Source: Symbiodinium kawagutii
Taxonomy: Eukaryota > Sar > Dinophyceae > Suessiales > Symbiodiniaceae
Direction: 5' to 3'
Length of the DNA stretch: 64,000 nucleotides
NCBI GenBank assembly: GCA_009767595.1
Contig: VSDK01016681.1
Location: 140,662-204,661, forward strand
In this document: in pieces, positions 55,901-62,953 of the stretch
Layout: the number at the start of each line of letters is the position of its first letter
Numbering within the stretch: position 1 is the first letter of the stretch
The notes under the pieces: generated by a model
What the model saw: only the letters and a program-made list of their open reading frames with translations
What the model was told of the DNA's origin: nothing
Databases searched by the model: none
Made by a program: the position numbers and the translations under genes

Positions 55901-56185
55901 CTCTCCACCTGTCATGTGCTGCTGTTTTTCTCGTCAGATCCTTTTCCTTCTTCTAACTTCTTCTTGGTTAGTCATCGTTGGTGGTTATTAAAGTCCCGTC
56001 GACTAACCTAGAAGTGGAAAATCCAACAGTTGTAGCTGGTTTACCTATTTAAATTAGGAATTCCTATCGATTCCTTCCTTGCAAGTTGGTCCGAGGCTAT
56101 ATGATGGTCCTTTCTTGCTGCTCACGCGAGGTGAGACAAGCAGTCATTGATGCCATCCAGGATGGAGGGCACAGTGCCGGCCTTG
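36592..56185 (+). CDS. Diflavin NADPH oxidoreductase gene (P450 reductase / sulfite reductase flavoprotein / PNO type), 14 exons recognised
   Basis: Fourteen small exons, listed separately, join without a phase break into about 277 residues. They cover the connecting/FAD domain (RLYSIASS), the NADP-binding domain (MVALGTGIAPMRAFIEAR; GPMALFFGARNRQEYSYEAE) and the C-terminal part (ILTDIHLALSREQK; KIYVTHRL; LVYDLIHEK; GNLYLCGPGGNVPPQV). Order and spacing match ferredoxin-NADP-reductase-like modules of cytochrome P450 reductase, sulfite reductase flavoprotein and pyruvate:NADP oxidoreductase. These move electrons from NADPH via FAD to FMN. The flavodoxin domain, N-terminus and terminal aromatic residue were not found, so which family member this is, and whether it is fused to another enzyme, stays open. 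Donors: GT at 6 junctions, GC at 4, GA at 3. Confidence 0.85.
37196..37333 (+). repeat. Interrupted (GTT)n/(CTT)n array
   Basis: GTTGTTCTTGTTCTTG units in two blocks separated by GATTCATTGCTGCGGTTACG; the first block is preceded by the same GCTGCGGTT word. Confidence 0.8.
37992..38076 (+). repeat. Family A element, left end deleted
   Basis: Keeps ATAACCAACCAAATCATAGG and the right end GGGTTTTGACCCATAGCCA; the GGGTCAA part of the left end is missing. Confidence 0.7.
38263..38306 (+). CDS. Diflavin gene exon 2
   Basis: S-YTYAELLQKFPSCK, the conserved LL-x-x-FPS stretch before the FAD-binding core. Acceptor TGTGCCGAG with G following; donor GC (AAG|GCGTGA), phase 0. Using the nearby GTAAGG instead would break the frame of the next exon. 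Confidence 0.75.
38307..39839. other. Diflavin intron 2
   Basis: (TA)n/(ATGT)n at 38396-38420. An exon-like island at 39411-39478 (LHILSRFVDSSIRNNPIAME) is skipped by the phase-consistent join. Confidence 0.4.
39840..39889 (+). CDS. Diflavin gene exon 3, FAD-binding approach
   Basis: ITIGHLLDYVPDIKPRL, with L completed across the junction. The PRLYSIASS motif is restored only if the intron begins GCGCTT (GC donor). The GT 8 bp further on gives the wrong phase. Acceptor CGACTGCAG, here followed by A. Confidence 0.8.
40371..40444. other. Assembly gap (74 N)
   Basis: Run of N inside diflavin intron 3. Confidence 1.
41054..41103 (+). CDS. Diflavin gene exon 4, FAD-binding motif
   Basis: YSIASSSRHSSGEIFS: the R-x-Y-S-x-x-S motif that binds the FAD pyrophosphate. 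Acceptor CATGCAAG with G following; donor GTTGGT, phase 1. Confidence 0.85.
42011..42160 (+). repeat. Family B element, reference copy
   Basis: Perfect termini TGGTGGTTTCTCAA and TTGAGAAACCACCA, 150 bp, with an internal duplication of AATAAACCAACCATTCTTGG and a following GGGGGTC. It lies 82 bp before diflavin exon 5. Confidence 0.9.
42242..42299 (+). CDS. Diflavin gene exon 5
   Basis: GDNECHLCIIKNEWNATSGR, the beta strand after the FAD motif (L-C-V-x-x-x-x-W in relatives). Acceptor TCTTCGAG with G following; an acceptor 9 bp upstream (42233) keeps phase and adds LRG. Donor GC (GGCAG|GCTATG), phase 2. Confidence 0.8.
42656..42752 (+). repeat. Family C element, good copy
   Basis: CTGGCTGGTGGTTTTAAACA to GGTTCAACCACCAACCAG; 97 bp. 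Confidence 0.85.
42918..43022 (+). CDS. Diflavin gene exon 6
   Basis: SLTGLSTRWLSEDLHPEKAL then TGGNFGPVQLLWLR. GLSTRWL corresponds to the GLCSxxL flavin-stacking motif, with Ser in place of the usual Cys. Acceptor GCTGGCAG with G following; donor GTAAGG, phase 2. The second half is less conserved than the rest. Confidence 0.7.
43023..44139. other. Diflavin intron 6, first part
   Basis: No repeat family recognised; CAGTTTGGGCAACTCTGAAC-type words near 43500 weakly recall family D. TGGACATACA tandem at 43825-43850. Confidence 0.35.
44140..44675. mobile_element. Inverted-repeat element with an AAATATTTC array
   Basis: GCTTAGTAGCTACCATAGCT...GCTGGTTTTAGAAGG (44140-44194) is inverted at 44635-44675 (CCTTTCTAAAACCAGC...). 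Between them 44280-44530 is a degenerate tandem of AAATATTTC, itself palindromic, so the interior can fold repeatedly. No coding frame is credible. Confidence 0.7.
45167..45314 (+). CDS. Diflavin gene exon 7, NADP-binding domain start
   Basis: SDPIHGMTFQGHPSFAKVTL, PEKHTTPMVMVALGTGIAPM, then RAFIEARSLA. The LPE...TP-x-x-MVALGTGIAP-x-RAF-x-x-R segment is diagnostic for the nucleotide-binding loop. Acceptor CACCTCTTAG (next base T); donor GTGTCT after GCA, phase 0. Confidence 0.9.
45371..45650 (+). repeat. Family C element with internal duplication
   Basis: CTGGCTGGTGGTTTCAAGC to GGGTTGAAAACACCAACCAG, 280 bp. The interior repeats CAAACGGAAAAATCATTYTC and CTAGTTGATCATAAAAA twice. It begins 57 bp after diflavin exon 7. 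Confidence 0.75.
45651..46785. other. Rest of diflavin intron 7
   Basis: Holds a diverged family B element at 46597-46690 (GGTACACCCAAATCATCC; TTCTGAGAACCTCCC). Otherwise no supported feature. Confidence 0.45.
46786..46830 (+). CDS. Diflavin gene exon 8
   Basis: ECGPMALFFGARNRQ, 15 codons: the G-P-x-x-LFFG-x-R strand and turn of the NADP domain. Acceptor GGGCCCCAG with G following. The intron begins GAGTCA, so this is a GA donor; CAG|GAG occurs at both ends of the intron. Confidence 0.88.
46887..46935 (+). repeat. (CAT)n array
   Basis: About 16 CAT/ATC units, 57 bp downstream of diflavin exon 8. Confidence 0.95.
47088..47126 (+). CDS. Diflavin gene exon 9
   Basis: EYSYEAEFDAWLG, 13 codons: the F-x-Y-E-x-E-(L/F) helix. 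Acceptor GCCGGCACAG with G following; donor GTTCCA (GTGTTC two bases earlier would break phase). Confidence 0.82.
47555..47605 (+). CDS. Diflavin gene exon 10
   Basis: KDGILTDIHLALSREQK, 17 codons: the G-x-LT-x-x-x-x-A-x-SR-x-Q-x motif contacting NADP ribose-phosphate. Acceptor CAATACCAG (next base A; CTCCAAG 12 bp upstream keeps phase too). Donor GC (AAG|GCGGGT). Confidence 0.88.
47606..49373. other. Diflavin intron 10, first part
   Basis: Family C element at 48111-48209. A coding-like stretch at about 48702-48850 (LVQQLLRFRPWNEATGCLTK...) lies in the intron and does not fit the gene. Confidence 0.4.
48111..48209 (+). repeat. Family C MITE-like element
   Basis: CTGCTTGGTGGCTTCAAACA to GGGGTTGAAACCACCAACCAG minus the first base; 99 bp. 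Confidence 0.8.
49374..50030 (+). CDS. 218-codon open frame nested in a diflavin intron, unknown
   Basis: Longest open frame outside the LINE. A second + frame is open at 49309-49800 and minus frames are partly open. The region has few ATGGTT words and a more even base composition than other introns, as if inserted. The last third (NPGWSPHVLSATPAGESLAL, PAGAYDGGISCVMALRSAVQ) is the most protein-like. No family recognised; it may be chance openness or a mobile-element ORF. Two hairpins follow directly. Confidence 0.25.
   Translation: MQANNFKIKSLRLGLFNSFLPQTYLYTVKLSSFKLGAHFGTQNSSNQPPAPKPIPAASICSSTIPSLGPWINSCFHFRLQSQRSLRFKYQMRKTWDKSLSKPSTIGKLSTSQFSIQHQHFFFEALARLRRTSDDNKENHFTVMIDYMLSLPFLANPGWSPHVLSATPAGESLALPAGAYDGGISCVMALRSAVQSTFNSLHAFDSSPFVKDTKRPCNL
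50007..50092. repeat. Hairpin with 19-bp arms
   Basis: CGAAGCGGCCTTGCAACCT pairs with AGGTTGCAAGGCCACTTCG, one mismatch, across a 48-base loop. Confidence 0.85.
50322..50431. repeat. Hairpin with 31-bp arms
   Basis: GGCTTTTGTCAGTGCTCAT... at 50322-50352 pairs with 50401-50431 (...ATGAGCACTGACAAAAGCC); two mismatches. The 48-base loop contains a smaller stem (CCCAGGA/TCCTGGG). Confidence 0.88.
50993..51030 (+). CDS. Diflavin gene exon 11
   Basis: EKIYVTHRLQQN plus two bases of K: the K-x-YVQH-x-(I/L) motif of relatives. Acceptor TTTGACAG with G following; donor GA (AACAA|GAAGTT), phase 2. Confidence 0.82.
51031..52626. other. Diflavin intron 11, first part
   Basis: Family C remnant at 51421-51510 (CTGGTTCGTGGTTTGATTGG). 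The rest is AT-rich without recognised elements. Confidence 0.4.
52627..52757. repeat. Perfect 21-bp inverted repeat
   Basis: TTGTTGATAACAATAACTTA(A) at 52627-52647 and its exact complement at 52737-52757. CACCTAATTAA/CACCCAATTAAG words flank it. Confidence 0.85.
52861..52955 (+). repeat. (TTG)n(TCG)n array just upstream of a splice acceptor
   Basis: About 15 TTG units grade into about 13 TCG units and end about 30 bp before the AG of diflavin exon 12. Confidence 0.95.
52989..53016 (+). CDS. Diflavin gene exon 12, 28-bp micro-exon
   Basis: LVYDLIHEK after completing K across the junction. Acceptor GCACTGAG with G following; donor GA (GAGAAG|GACGGG), phase 0. The frame stays open and GC-rich to TAG 53085 (DGFRACAVTYDPGDPVAPEA...), so read-through or a longer isoform is possible. 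The next exon restores the conserved motif only from this GA donor. Confidence 0.75.
53208..53329 (+). repeat. Family A MITE-like element, reference copy
   Basis: Perfect TGGCTATGGGTCAA/TTGACCCATAGCCA ends, 122 bp. Preceded by GGGGATACACCAGTTATTTA, as at 16283-16307. Confidence 0.9.
53549..53659 (-). repeat. Family B element, inverted
   Basis: TGGTGATTTCTCAAGCTGTT at the left, GGGGGTACCCCTATGGCACC at the right; 111 bp. Confidence 0.65.
54318..54410 (+). repeat. Direct repeat, 21 bp
   Basis: TTTGGGAGTGGGAAACTATC starts at 54318, and ATTGGGAGTGGGAAACTATC follows at 54389; the spacing is about 70 bp. Confidence 0.75.
54609..54656 (+). CDS. Diflavin gene exon 13
   Basis: EGNLYLCGPGGNVPPQ, 16 codons: the G-x-(L/V)Y-x-CG motif that positions the hydride-transfer cysteine. 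Acceptor CGTTGCCAG with G following; donor GTGGGG, phase 0. Confidence 0.9.
54739..54850 (+). repeat. Family A MITE-like element
   Basis: TGGCTTTGGGTCAATATTAA to GGTTTTGACCCACAGCCA; 112 bp; TTT-like flanks. Confidence 0.85.
55335..55454 (-). repeat. Family A MITE-like element, inverted
   Basis: TGGCTTTGGATCAAAACCCT to TGCTTGACCTATAGCCA; 120 bp; ATTT on both sides. Confidence 0.8.
55467..55915 (-). pseudogene. Coding-like minus-strand stretch in diflavin intron 13
   Basis: Two overlapping open frames (STLIDSCYRALLLLKKVWDK...; SEYVGGLATKILRRGH, then PKVPSAPQPGPFDHQPKVNR...). Together they suggest a frameshifted remnant, perhaps of a retroelement. No motif recognised. Confidence 0.22.
56131..56185 (+). 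CDS. Diflavin gene exon 14 (last recognised)
   Basis: VRQAVIDAIQDGGHSAGL, the helix after the CG motif (V-x-x-A-x-x-x-x-x-x-x-GG). Acceptor TCACGCGAG with G following. A GTACCA donor follows, but the frame stays open to TGA 56337, so the exon may be longer. The C-terminal M-x-x-x-GRY-x-x-(D/E)-W was not found. Confidence 0.75.
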
Positions 56186-56337
56186 GTACCACTGATTCGC
56201 CAGCGGCGCGGCGTGGTACGCGGATTCGTTGTGGTGTGGAAGGTAGTGAAGCAACGGTACGGGTAGATGTGCAAGTTGGGTTTGTATGGGGTATGACCGT
56301 AGCAAGTAACCCTATGATATCCTTTCATTTTGGGTGA

Positions 56338-57769
56338 AAACAGTGATAACCTTGATGAATGTCACCACTTTCTGACTGAGTGAGAATGCCCATCCAGGAC
56401 GATGCTTCGTGGGCTGATGGTTTGTGAATGTTCGTCCTGGTTAAGACTGGACTTAAATTGCAGGGTTCAACTTGTGCAGCAGCAGGACTACACTGGCTTA
56501 GGTAACCGCGCGCAGCATCAGCAAAAAAATGAATTGTCAATTTGCGATATCTAAACGATCTACCGTTATGTTGACAATCAATCATTTCATCGTGTTTGTT
56601 CCACAACTAAATTAAATCTTTTTCTATGAATACATGGATAGAGACACATATGTCCACGGGTTCAAAATAGCATAATTGATTATGAATATAATTATGACAT
56701 TTACGATTCCAATATGTTCTATTACTTGATACTATTTGAATGCCTGCATATGCAAAAAAAATAGTCAGACTCTCCTTCCCGAGGTGCCGCGCGATCGGTG
56801 CCGCCATTGAGGGATGTGTATCCACCATCAGTCAGGTGTCCTGATCACATCCCAAGTTTACCAGAGATCATTGTTTGCAGCTTTTTGGGGATCTCCCATT
56901 GGTTCACAGCTCTTTTTTGGATCTCCCATTTTGGAGAAAATTGTAATTTGGTACACTGACCAGTGGAAAATCCACCATAGAAATAGCTGGTTGACTTATT
57001 AAACCTGATTATTCTATCAGAGATCACCAATTTTGTCTCCTAGAAGATTACCCTAGGCATCTAACATAGCGATGAAACATATCTTTTTGGACATTTTTTG
57101 ATGGTTTCCATTGGTTGCCCACTCTCCTAGAAGTCGACCCTACCGGATGTCCAACTGTGCCGACAAACTGCGCCTGCATCCCGCAGCTTCTCAGTAGCAG
57201 AAGGTTTGCTGGGCATAGGATACCCTGGAAAAAAAGACAACGGGGTCCAAGAGATTTGAACCAACCGGGTAGATGCCATGGTTATAACCGTTTTGAACCG
57301 ACCTATAGGGCAAAGTCAAAAGATTTGAAAGCTTCAAACAGATAATGGTGGTTGAACAATATTGAATCAGCGGCATCTCAATGGAGAACTGCAATTTCAA
57401 GCCTACAGAAGGGCCACAAGTGGCACTTGCATGTGGGCACAGCTTTTTTAGAACAAACACAGCCAGGCCCTAAGACATAAGCAGATAGGGAGCTCCTATC
57501 GCCATTGTGCGTTTTGGGGAGCTATTTCCATTGAGGCGAGGATATCAGCAGAGACAGGATTCACTGGAAATCCAACATTGCTGACATGATCACGATCATC
57601 AAGATGTGGATAGTTTCTAGTGGACAAATAATCATGAAACACTCCAGCTAAACAGGTACCTATCATTTGACATTAGTTACGATTTACCTATGATCGAACA
57701 TTGGTACTTGACATTCAAAGAAGGGTCAATGGTGGTTCTTGATGGGCGTGCATGTATTGAGTCATGCAG
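56338..57769. other. Stretch without supported genes
   Basis: AT-rich, no repeat family. Short GC islands at 56770-56820 and 57120-57190 lack a convincing frame. Confidence 0.35.
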
Positions 57770-57870
57770 GGTGGTCCTTGAAATAAGGATCCCCCAAAAA
57801 GGGTTTGTTTACTAGTGTAAATGATTAACGTGCAATGATTTGGGGGTACCCCTCTGTTGAGAAACACTCA
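57770..57870 (-). repeat. Family B element, inverted
   Basis: GGTGGTCCTTGAAATAAGGA at the left, core GATTTGGGGGTACCCC, right end TTGAGAAACACTCA; 101 bp. Confidence 0.75.
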
Positions 57871-57910
57871 GATTAAATCCGTGCTTTGTTTTTGCATGTG
57901 TTTTGTGCAG

Positions 57911-58086
57911 CGAAGGAGTCAACCAGGGGGATTCAACAAGTTCCGCCGTCCTGGCAAGAGCATGCCATCAATGATTTCGTTCCGTTTTGGTGGACAACAA
58001 CCGCCAAACTTCTTGTTGACATCTCTAGAGATGCAGACCTCAGGAACCAAACCTTGGGACGTGGTCGAGACGCTTCGACCTTCCTG
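57911..58086 (+). CDS. Candidate exon, unidentified downstream gene
   Basis: After GTTTTGTGCAG one frame is open for 58 codons to CTG|GTAACG: KESTRGIQQVPPSWQEHAIN, DFVPFWWTTTAKLLVDISRD, ADLRNQTLGRGRDASTFL. It has good protein character and splice sites. The minus strand is also partly open. No family recognised. Confidence 0.5.
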
Positions 58087-58252
58087 GTAACGACGGGAAC
58101 ACCACTCTTAATCCACAAACAAATCCAGAACATACTGTGAAGCTGGCCATTGGGCTATTGCTGAGCGGTTGCTTCGGGTTTTCGCTGTGTAGGATAGGCC
58201 CAAAACAAGTGGTAAAGGGCATGGGGTTCGCTTGTGCACCCGCGGATTGGCT

Positions 58253-58593
58253 NNNNNNNNNNNNNNNNNNNNNNNNNNNNNNNNNNNNNNNNNNNNNNNN
58301 NNNNNNNNNNNNNNNNNNNNNNNNNNNNNNNNNNNNNNNNNNNNNNNNNNNNNNNNNNNNNNNNNNNNNNNNNNNNNNNNNNNNNNNNNNNNNNNNNNNN
58401 NNNNNNNNNNNNNNNNNNNNNNNNNNNNNNNNNNNNNNNNNNNNNNNNNNNNNNNNNNNNNNNNNNNNNNNNNNNNNNNNNNNNNNNNNNNNNNNNNNNN
58501 NNNNNNNNNNNNNNNNNNNNNNNNNNNNNNNNNNNNNNNNNNNNNNNNNNNNNNNNNNNNNNNNNNNNNNNNNNNNNNNNNNNNNNNNNNNNN
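58253..58593. other. Assembly gap (341 N)
   Basis: Run of N. Confidence 1.
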
Positions 58594-58724
58594 TCAGCAG
58601 GGTTCCTGCAGGGTTCCGCAGACACCAGCCATTCCTATGCGAGGTTCCCCAGCGAAGCTAGTGCGCGTGCATGCAATGGCCAGAGGGTCTTCAGCCATGC
58701 GAGCGCTAAGGTTTCGCAGGTGGA

Positions 58725-59070
58725 GGATTTGATATGTTCAGTCGTGCGTGAAGAGGCCAGAGGGGGTGGGAGATTTGATATGTTCAGTCATGCAGGCAAA
58801 GGCCAGAGGGGGTGGGAGATTTGATATGTTCAGTCATGCATGCACAAACCAGAGGGGGTGGGAGATTTGAAGTGTTCAGTCGTGCATGCAGAGGCCGAGG
58901 GGGTGGGAGATTTGATATGTTCAGTCGTGTATGTAGATGCTAGAGGGGGTGGGAGATTTGATATGTTCAGTCATGCGTGCAAAGGCCAGAGGGGGTGGGA
59001 GATTTGATATGTTCAGCCATGCATGCAGAGGCCAGAGGGGGTGGGAGATTTGATATGTTCAGTAATGCAT
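58725..59070 (+). repeat. Minisatellite, ~46-bp unit, about 7 copies
   Basis: Unit begins AGGCCAGAGGGGGTGGGAGA and continues TTTGATATGTTCAGTCATGC with small variants. It starts 130 bp after the assembly gap, which may hold more units. Confidence 0.92.
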
Positions 59071-59400
59071 GTCCCCATGTCCCCATGTTCCTAAACCAAG
59101 ACCCTAAAGGGTGAAGGAGGTTGCCATGTCCCCAAGTGCACGGCATGCCCCCATGTCCCCATGCCCCCATGCCCCCCCCTAAGCCCAGACCCTAAAAGGT
59201 GAAGGAGAGCCAATGGTCTGGGTGCGCGAGTGAGCCCATCTGTTTCTGTGTGTGTTATGGTTAGCCTCTGTGATGGGCTGAGCCTGGGTGCGCGAGTGAG
59301 TCCATTTACGTCTGTTTTAGTGAAAGGTCGTTCATTTCCTGTGTGGAAGATGCATGGGTGCGCAAGTGAGCCCATGTTCGGGTGCGCAAGTGAGCCCAGA
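59071..59400 (+). repeat. CCCCATG and GGGTGCGCGAGTGAG repeats
   Basis: TCCCCATGCCCCCATG units, then four spaced copies of GGGTGCG(C/A)(A/G)AGTGAG(C/T)CCA. Confidence 0.75.
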
Positions 59401-59641
59401 CCCGTGGTAAAGCATATCAATACTGTTTGGTGTTATGTCTTTTTTTTCACATTTTTGATGTTCAAATGTCCCCTTCCTAGTTGAAAAGCAGATATTCTTC
59501 ATGGGGCAACTTTTCCCCATCTAGTTGAAAAGCAGTTTTTTTCAGCTGGGGCAACTAACCATCAACAAGAATATGCATCAGCCACGGATTTCTGGTTAAC
59601 CACTGATTCCTGGGACCCCACGTCCAAGTAGGGCTGAGCAG

Positions 59642-59923
59642 CTAGGGTGATTTGCGTCGTGGCCATGTAGGTTGGTGTGACAATAAGGCAGTTACTGTAA
59701 CAGTGCCGCCGTAGATATCACTGCCTGGTTGCCTGTAAAGTGACTGGCGCTCAAATGATTCGGCTAGGCTCGCAAAGGTCTTCATCAATAAGATGTTTGC
59801 GGAAACCTTTGCTGAGTTCTTCCAGCATGCGTGCCAAAGCGCCTCGGAATTCAAATCAAAAAATGGGATCCAATCGTCAGAAGCCACCTGAATTCTGACC
59901 CCCCGAATCTGAATTGGCCCCAA
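59642..59923 (-). CDS. Minus-strand coding-like ORF, unknown
   Basis: 93 codons: VASDDWIPFFDLNSEALWHA, CWKNSAKVSANILLMKTFAS, LAESFERQSLYRQPGSDIYG. Good protein character, but opposite to the other genes and partly mirrored by an open + frame. May be a mobile-element fragment. Confidence 0.3.
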   Translation of the reverse strand: MGPIQIRGVRIQVASDDWIPFFDLNSEALWHACWKNSAKVSANILLMKTFASLAESFERQSLYRQPGSDIYGGTVTVTALLSHQPTWPRRKSP

Positions 59924-60239
59924 CAGACTGTATAGTTTCAGGATGTTTCAAGGGTAATGCTGGCAAGCCGATTCATTTTTTCATCATATTTCATCCCTCG
60001 TGTCCAACTATAGCTGTTTATCCATGTTTATCCCATAAGCAGTAGTTCACCCAAGTCAACTCGCTAGGACTAGCCAGGGGGGGCCCACCTTCGAATGATT
60101 TGTAGTTGATCCTTGTTGTACCCAGCATGTCGATCCCCCTGTCTCCAACGTGGGGTCTGGATTTGACTACACGCACTTCACCTTGATCATAAGACATCGG
60201 AGACCAGAGAATGGCAATCAACTGGCAAAGCTCCTCACT

Positions 60240-60380
60240 ATAGTGGTTGAATCAGAACTACTGGTAGTATAGAACTATAATAGTTAGTTATATAGTATCA
60301 TAACTAACTATAATCACGACTATAATTATATATTTTTGACCACTAGTTCATGAATAGTGAACTATACTAGTCTAATCGCC
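60240..60380. repeat. Palindromic ATAGTTAGTTAT-rich stretch
   Basis: ATAGTTAGTTATATAG and ATAACTAACTATAA face each other; AACTATA and TATAGTT words surround them. Confidence 0.55.
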
Positions 60381-61011
60381 CCTATAGTAGCAGTGCCTTG
60401 TGATTGATCATCCTTTCATTAATTCACGCGCCTTAATGTGGAAGAGATGTGACTGGCGGATCCAACCCTCCGAGCCAGTCACTGGTGCGTTTGGGGGTCC
60501 TTCAACGATGCGGTTGTTGTGTTTGTTATGTGAACTTTATATAGCAGATTTTGAAGTGCATATTTTAGAGTATAGAAGACTTATGATAGTTAATGAATGT
60601 ACAAATTGTTTCATGCACCAGATGTATACACATCATTATGTACGTTCAGTTCGGTTGTCATACACTCATGAATACATCACATTTTTCTATGCATGCATTT
60701 ATTGATGTGAGCACACCGCAGTTTAAAAAAAAAAAAACATCTATGTGTAACCACCTGGCTTTGATTGCCGCTTCATCATCTATTCAAAAAGTCATGACGA
60801 AATTAATCATGTGTTCATAAGTCATAATCACATGGCACGCGCTGTATTGTTTTACATGTATGTACTGACATGCATATACACGTATAGTATATTTTCATAC
60901 GCACACACATACATACAAACTTATACATGTGAACATGTATATCTACCTAGATATATAATCATCCATATGAACTCAGTGGCTAGCTTCAGCTCGTGGTTGC
61001 TTGGTTCTACC

Positions 61012-61012
<1 letters not shown>

Positions 61013-61060
<48 letters not shown>

Positions 61061-61070
61061 CTTGTTGTTC

Positions 61071-61105
<35 letters not shown>

Positions 61106-61107
61106 GG
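61013..61107 (+). repeat. (TTG)n array
   Basis: About 30 TTG units with two CTTG interruptions. Confidence 0.95.
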
Positions 61108-61237
61108 TGCCGTGATTGACTCTTCTCCCCCACTATCACCCACGGTTTGTCAGTGCTAACGATTCCAATCGACTACTGAACACTGTGAATGACTTGTTGT
61201 TGCAACCGTTGAGCAGAACTAACTAATTGACCTTGTT

Positions 61238-61282
61238 TGGTATACCTTGGTATACCTTGGTATACCTTGGTATACCTTGGTG
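61238..61282 (+). repeat. (GGTATACCTT)n tandem
   Basis: Four exact units of TTGGTATACC, each containing the palindrome GGTATACC; diverged units follow to 61330. Confidence 0.9.
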
Positions 61283-61338
61283 ACCTTTGGTTACCTGGCT
61301 ATAGCTTGGCATAGCTCGGTATACCTTGCTACGTAGAG

Positions 61339-61407
61339 CAAAATGAACTCCAGAAAGAACACCGCCCAGGTGCTGCGTTACTGCGACTTGGATCACTTTT
61401 GCGGCTT
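61339..61407 (+). CDS. Candidate exon, unidentified downstream gene
   Basis: After CTACGTAGAG: QNELQKEHRPGAALLRLGSL then LRL to a GTAGGG donor. Short, but clean frame and composition. Confidence 0.38.
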
Positions 61408-61647
61408 GTAGGGGTGAGCCCCCAAGAAGATATCAGTTGGGTGTAAGCCCCTATAACTGGTAGGGATGTGAGGTGGTTGTAAGCCCCTAGAACTGGTAGT
61501 TCACCCCAGCTAAGTTGGTTGTAAAGGTTATAAATATAAGGCCCCCAAAACTGGTAGTTCACCATAGCTAAGTTAGTTGTAAACCGATTTATGGTTCGTT
61601 GAGAGGCCACTTTGAAGAGGGAACACCTTTGATATCTATGAACTCAG

Positions 61648-61772
61648 CAATCAGCGCATCATGGCAAGCAGGCAATACCTCTGACGTCACCAATATTGGG
61701 TTTCGGAAGCGGTTCAAGCGTTCACCTTCGATCGGTGACAACATTCTTACTCACTGGGGAACCAGACGAAAG
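61648..61772 (+). CDS. Candidate exon, unidentified downstream gene
   Basis: After ATGAACTCAG: ISASWQAGNTSDVTNIGFRK then RFKRSPSIGDNILTHWGTRR K, to AAG|GTGAGG, a strong donor. The basic RFKRSPS core could be a phosphosite region. No family recognised. Confidence 0.55.
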
Positions 61773-61924
61773 GTGAGGTTTGGCAGACCACAGGAATTCC
61801 ACGCAAGCGTCATCTCATTTGTGTGTTGCATCTCTATCCAGCAACAAAAAATGATCACTACCGCGATGGCAAAAATTGGTGGATGTTGATATAGCCTATC
61901 CACTTGTAAATGCTATCAACCAGC

Positions 61925-62026
61925 GGTACCTTTTTCAAAATAGGAGAACCCCAAATCATCCTATATGAACCATTTACAGTAATAAACCAACCATTTTCGT
62001 CGCTTACTTTTTTTGAGAAACCACCA
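61925..62026 (+). repeat. Family B MITE-like element
   Basis: GGTACCTTTTTCAAAATAGG, core CCCCAAATCATCCTATATGA, right end TTTGAGAAACCACCA; 102 bp. Confidence 0.8.
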
Positions 62027-62795
62027 TTTTTCGGAATTTCACCAGCAGGACCCACCTTTGTGAGGTAACACTTCAACTTCACAGCTGATTGGTGTTGAAC
62101 CATAGCTATCTACCATGACTGCCTGGTAGTTACCCTTAGTTAACCCTGGTCATAACCCAACACTTTCAACAACGAGACTGCTAGTTCATCCTAGTTCGAT
62201 CTACCATAACTGCTACTTACACCATTTAGATTCACCAACAAATCGAAAACGTTTCGGGGCCCCACCCTGCAGTTGATGGTGATGATTGGTCTCCACTTCT
62301 ATGAGCAGGTGGGGTTTTCAACGAGAACCAGTCACTAGTCAACAAATCATTGCCTAGTGTTTGCAGTGAGCATCCATTATGGACTAGCATTGACCATGAT
62401 TAAGCTACACTGTCTTGATGTAACTCACCATGAGTTTTGACACCGGAGATCAACCATTCTATGCGTGCTTCGTAAAGCTTGGGGGGTAGCCTGAAATAAA
62501 ATGTCCAAACATAACAATGTTTGAGTGCTGGGAGTGCCCTTCATACAGCGCTTTTATCCCTTCGCTCCAGTTGCTTTACCGCTATCGTGTAAGTAGGGTC
62601 CCTTTAGTAGATCAAGCCATTGTCATCCAGGTATCAACAATTCATCATTAATCTTTGGTGTATTAAACCTTTGATGCAACTGAATCTAGATAAAACTGAT
62701 AAAACTATGCTTGAAAGCAGTTTCACTCCATACTTGATTTAATGATTCAAACGAAACGGGTTCGCCTTGCAGTTTGCTTTCTGAGTTCCTTGCAG

Positions 62796-62869
62796 TTGGG
62801 GCGCCTCAGGCTGCCCTTCCCGTCCTTAGAGGAACGCCGGTACTTAGACCACATCATCGAACGAAGCAG
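62796..62869 (+). CDS. Candidate exon, unidentified downstream gene
   Basis: After GTTCCTTGCAG: LGRLRLPFPSLEERRYLDHI then IERSR, to AGCAG|GTGCGA. Good frame and splice sites. No family recognised. Confidence 0.5.
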
Positions 62870-62953
62870 GTGCGAATGCGCAGATTTCAGAGCTGCCGCA
62901 CTTCCTCCGTGGCTGTGGGATACCACTGGTGATCCATAGGTCCACAAGGAGGT

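Noticed and set aside
58137-58824. Long open frames across 58253-58593
   Set aside because: Their length is an artefact of the run of N.
60921-61139. Polyglutamine/polycysteine frames
   Set aside because: Translations of a (TTG)n array.
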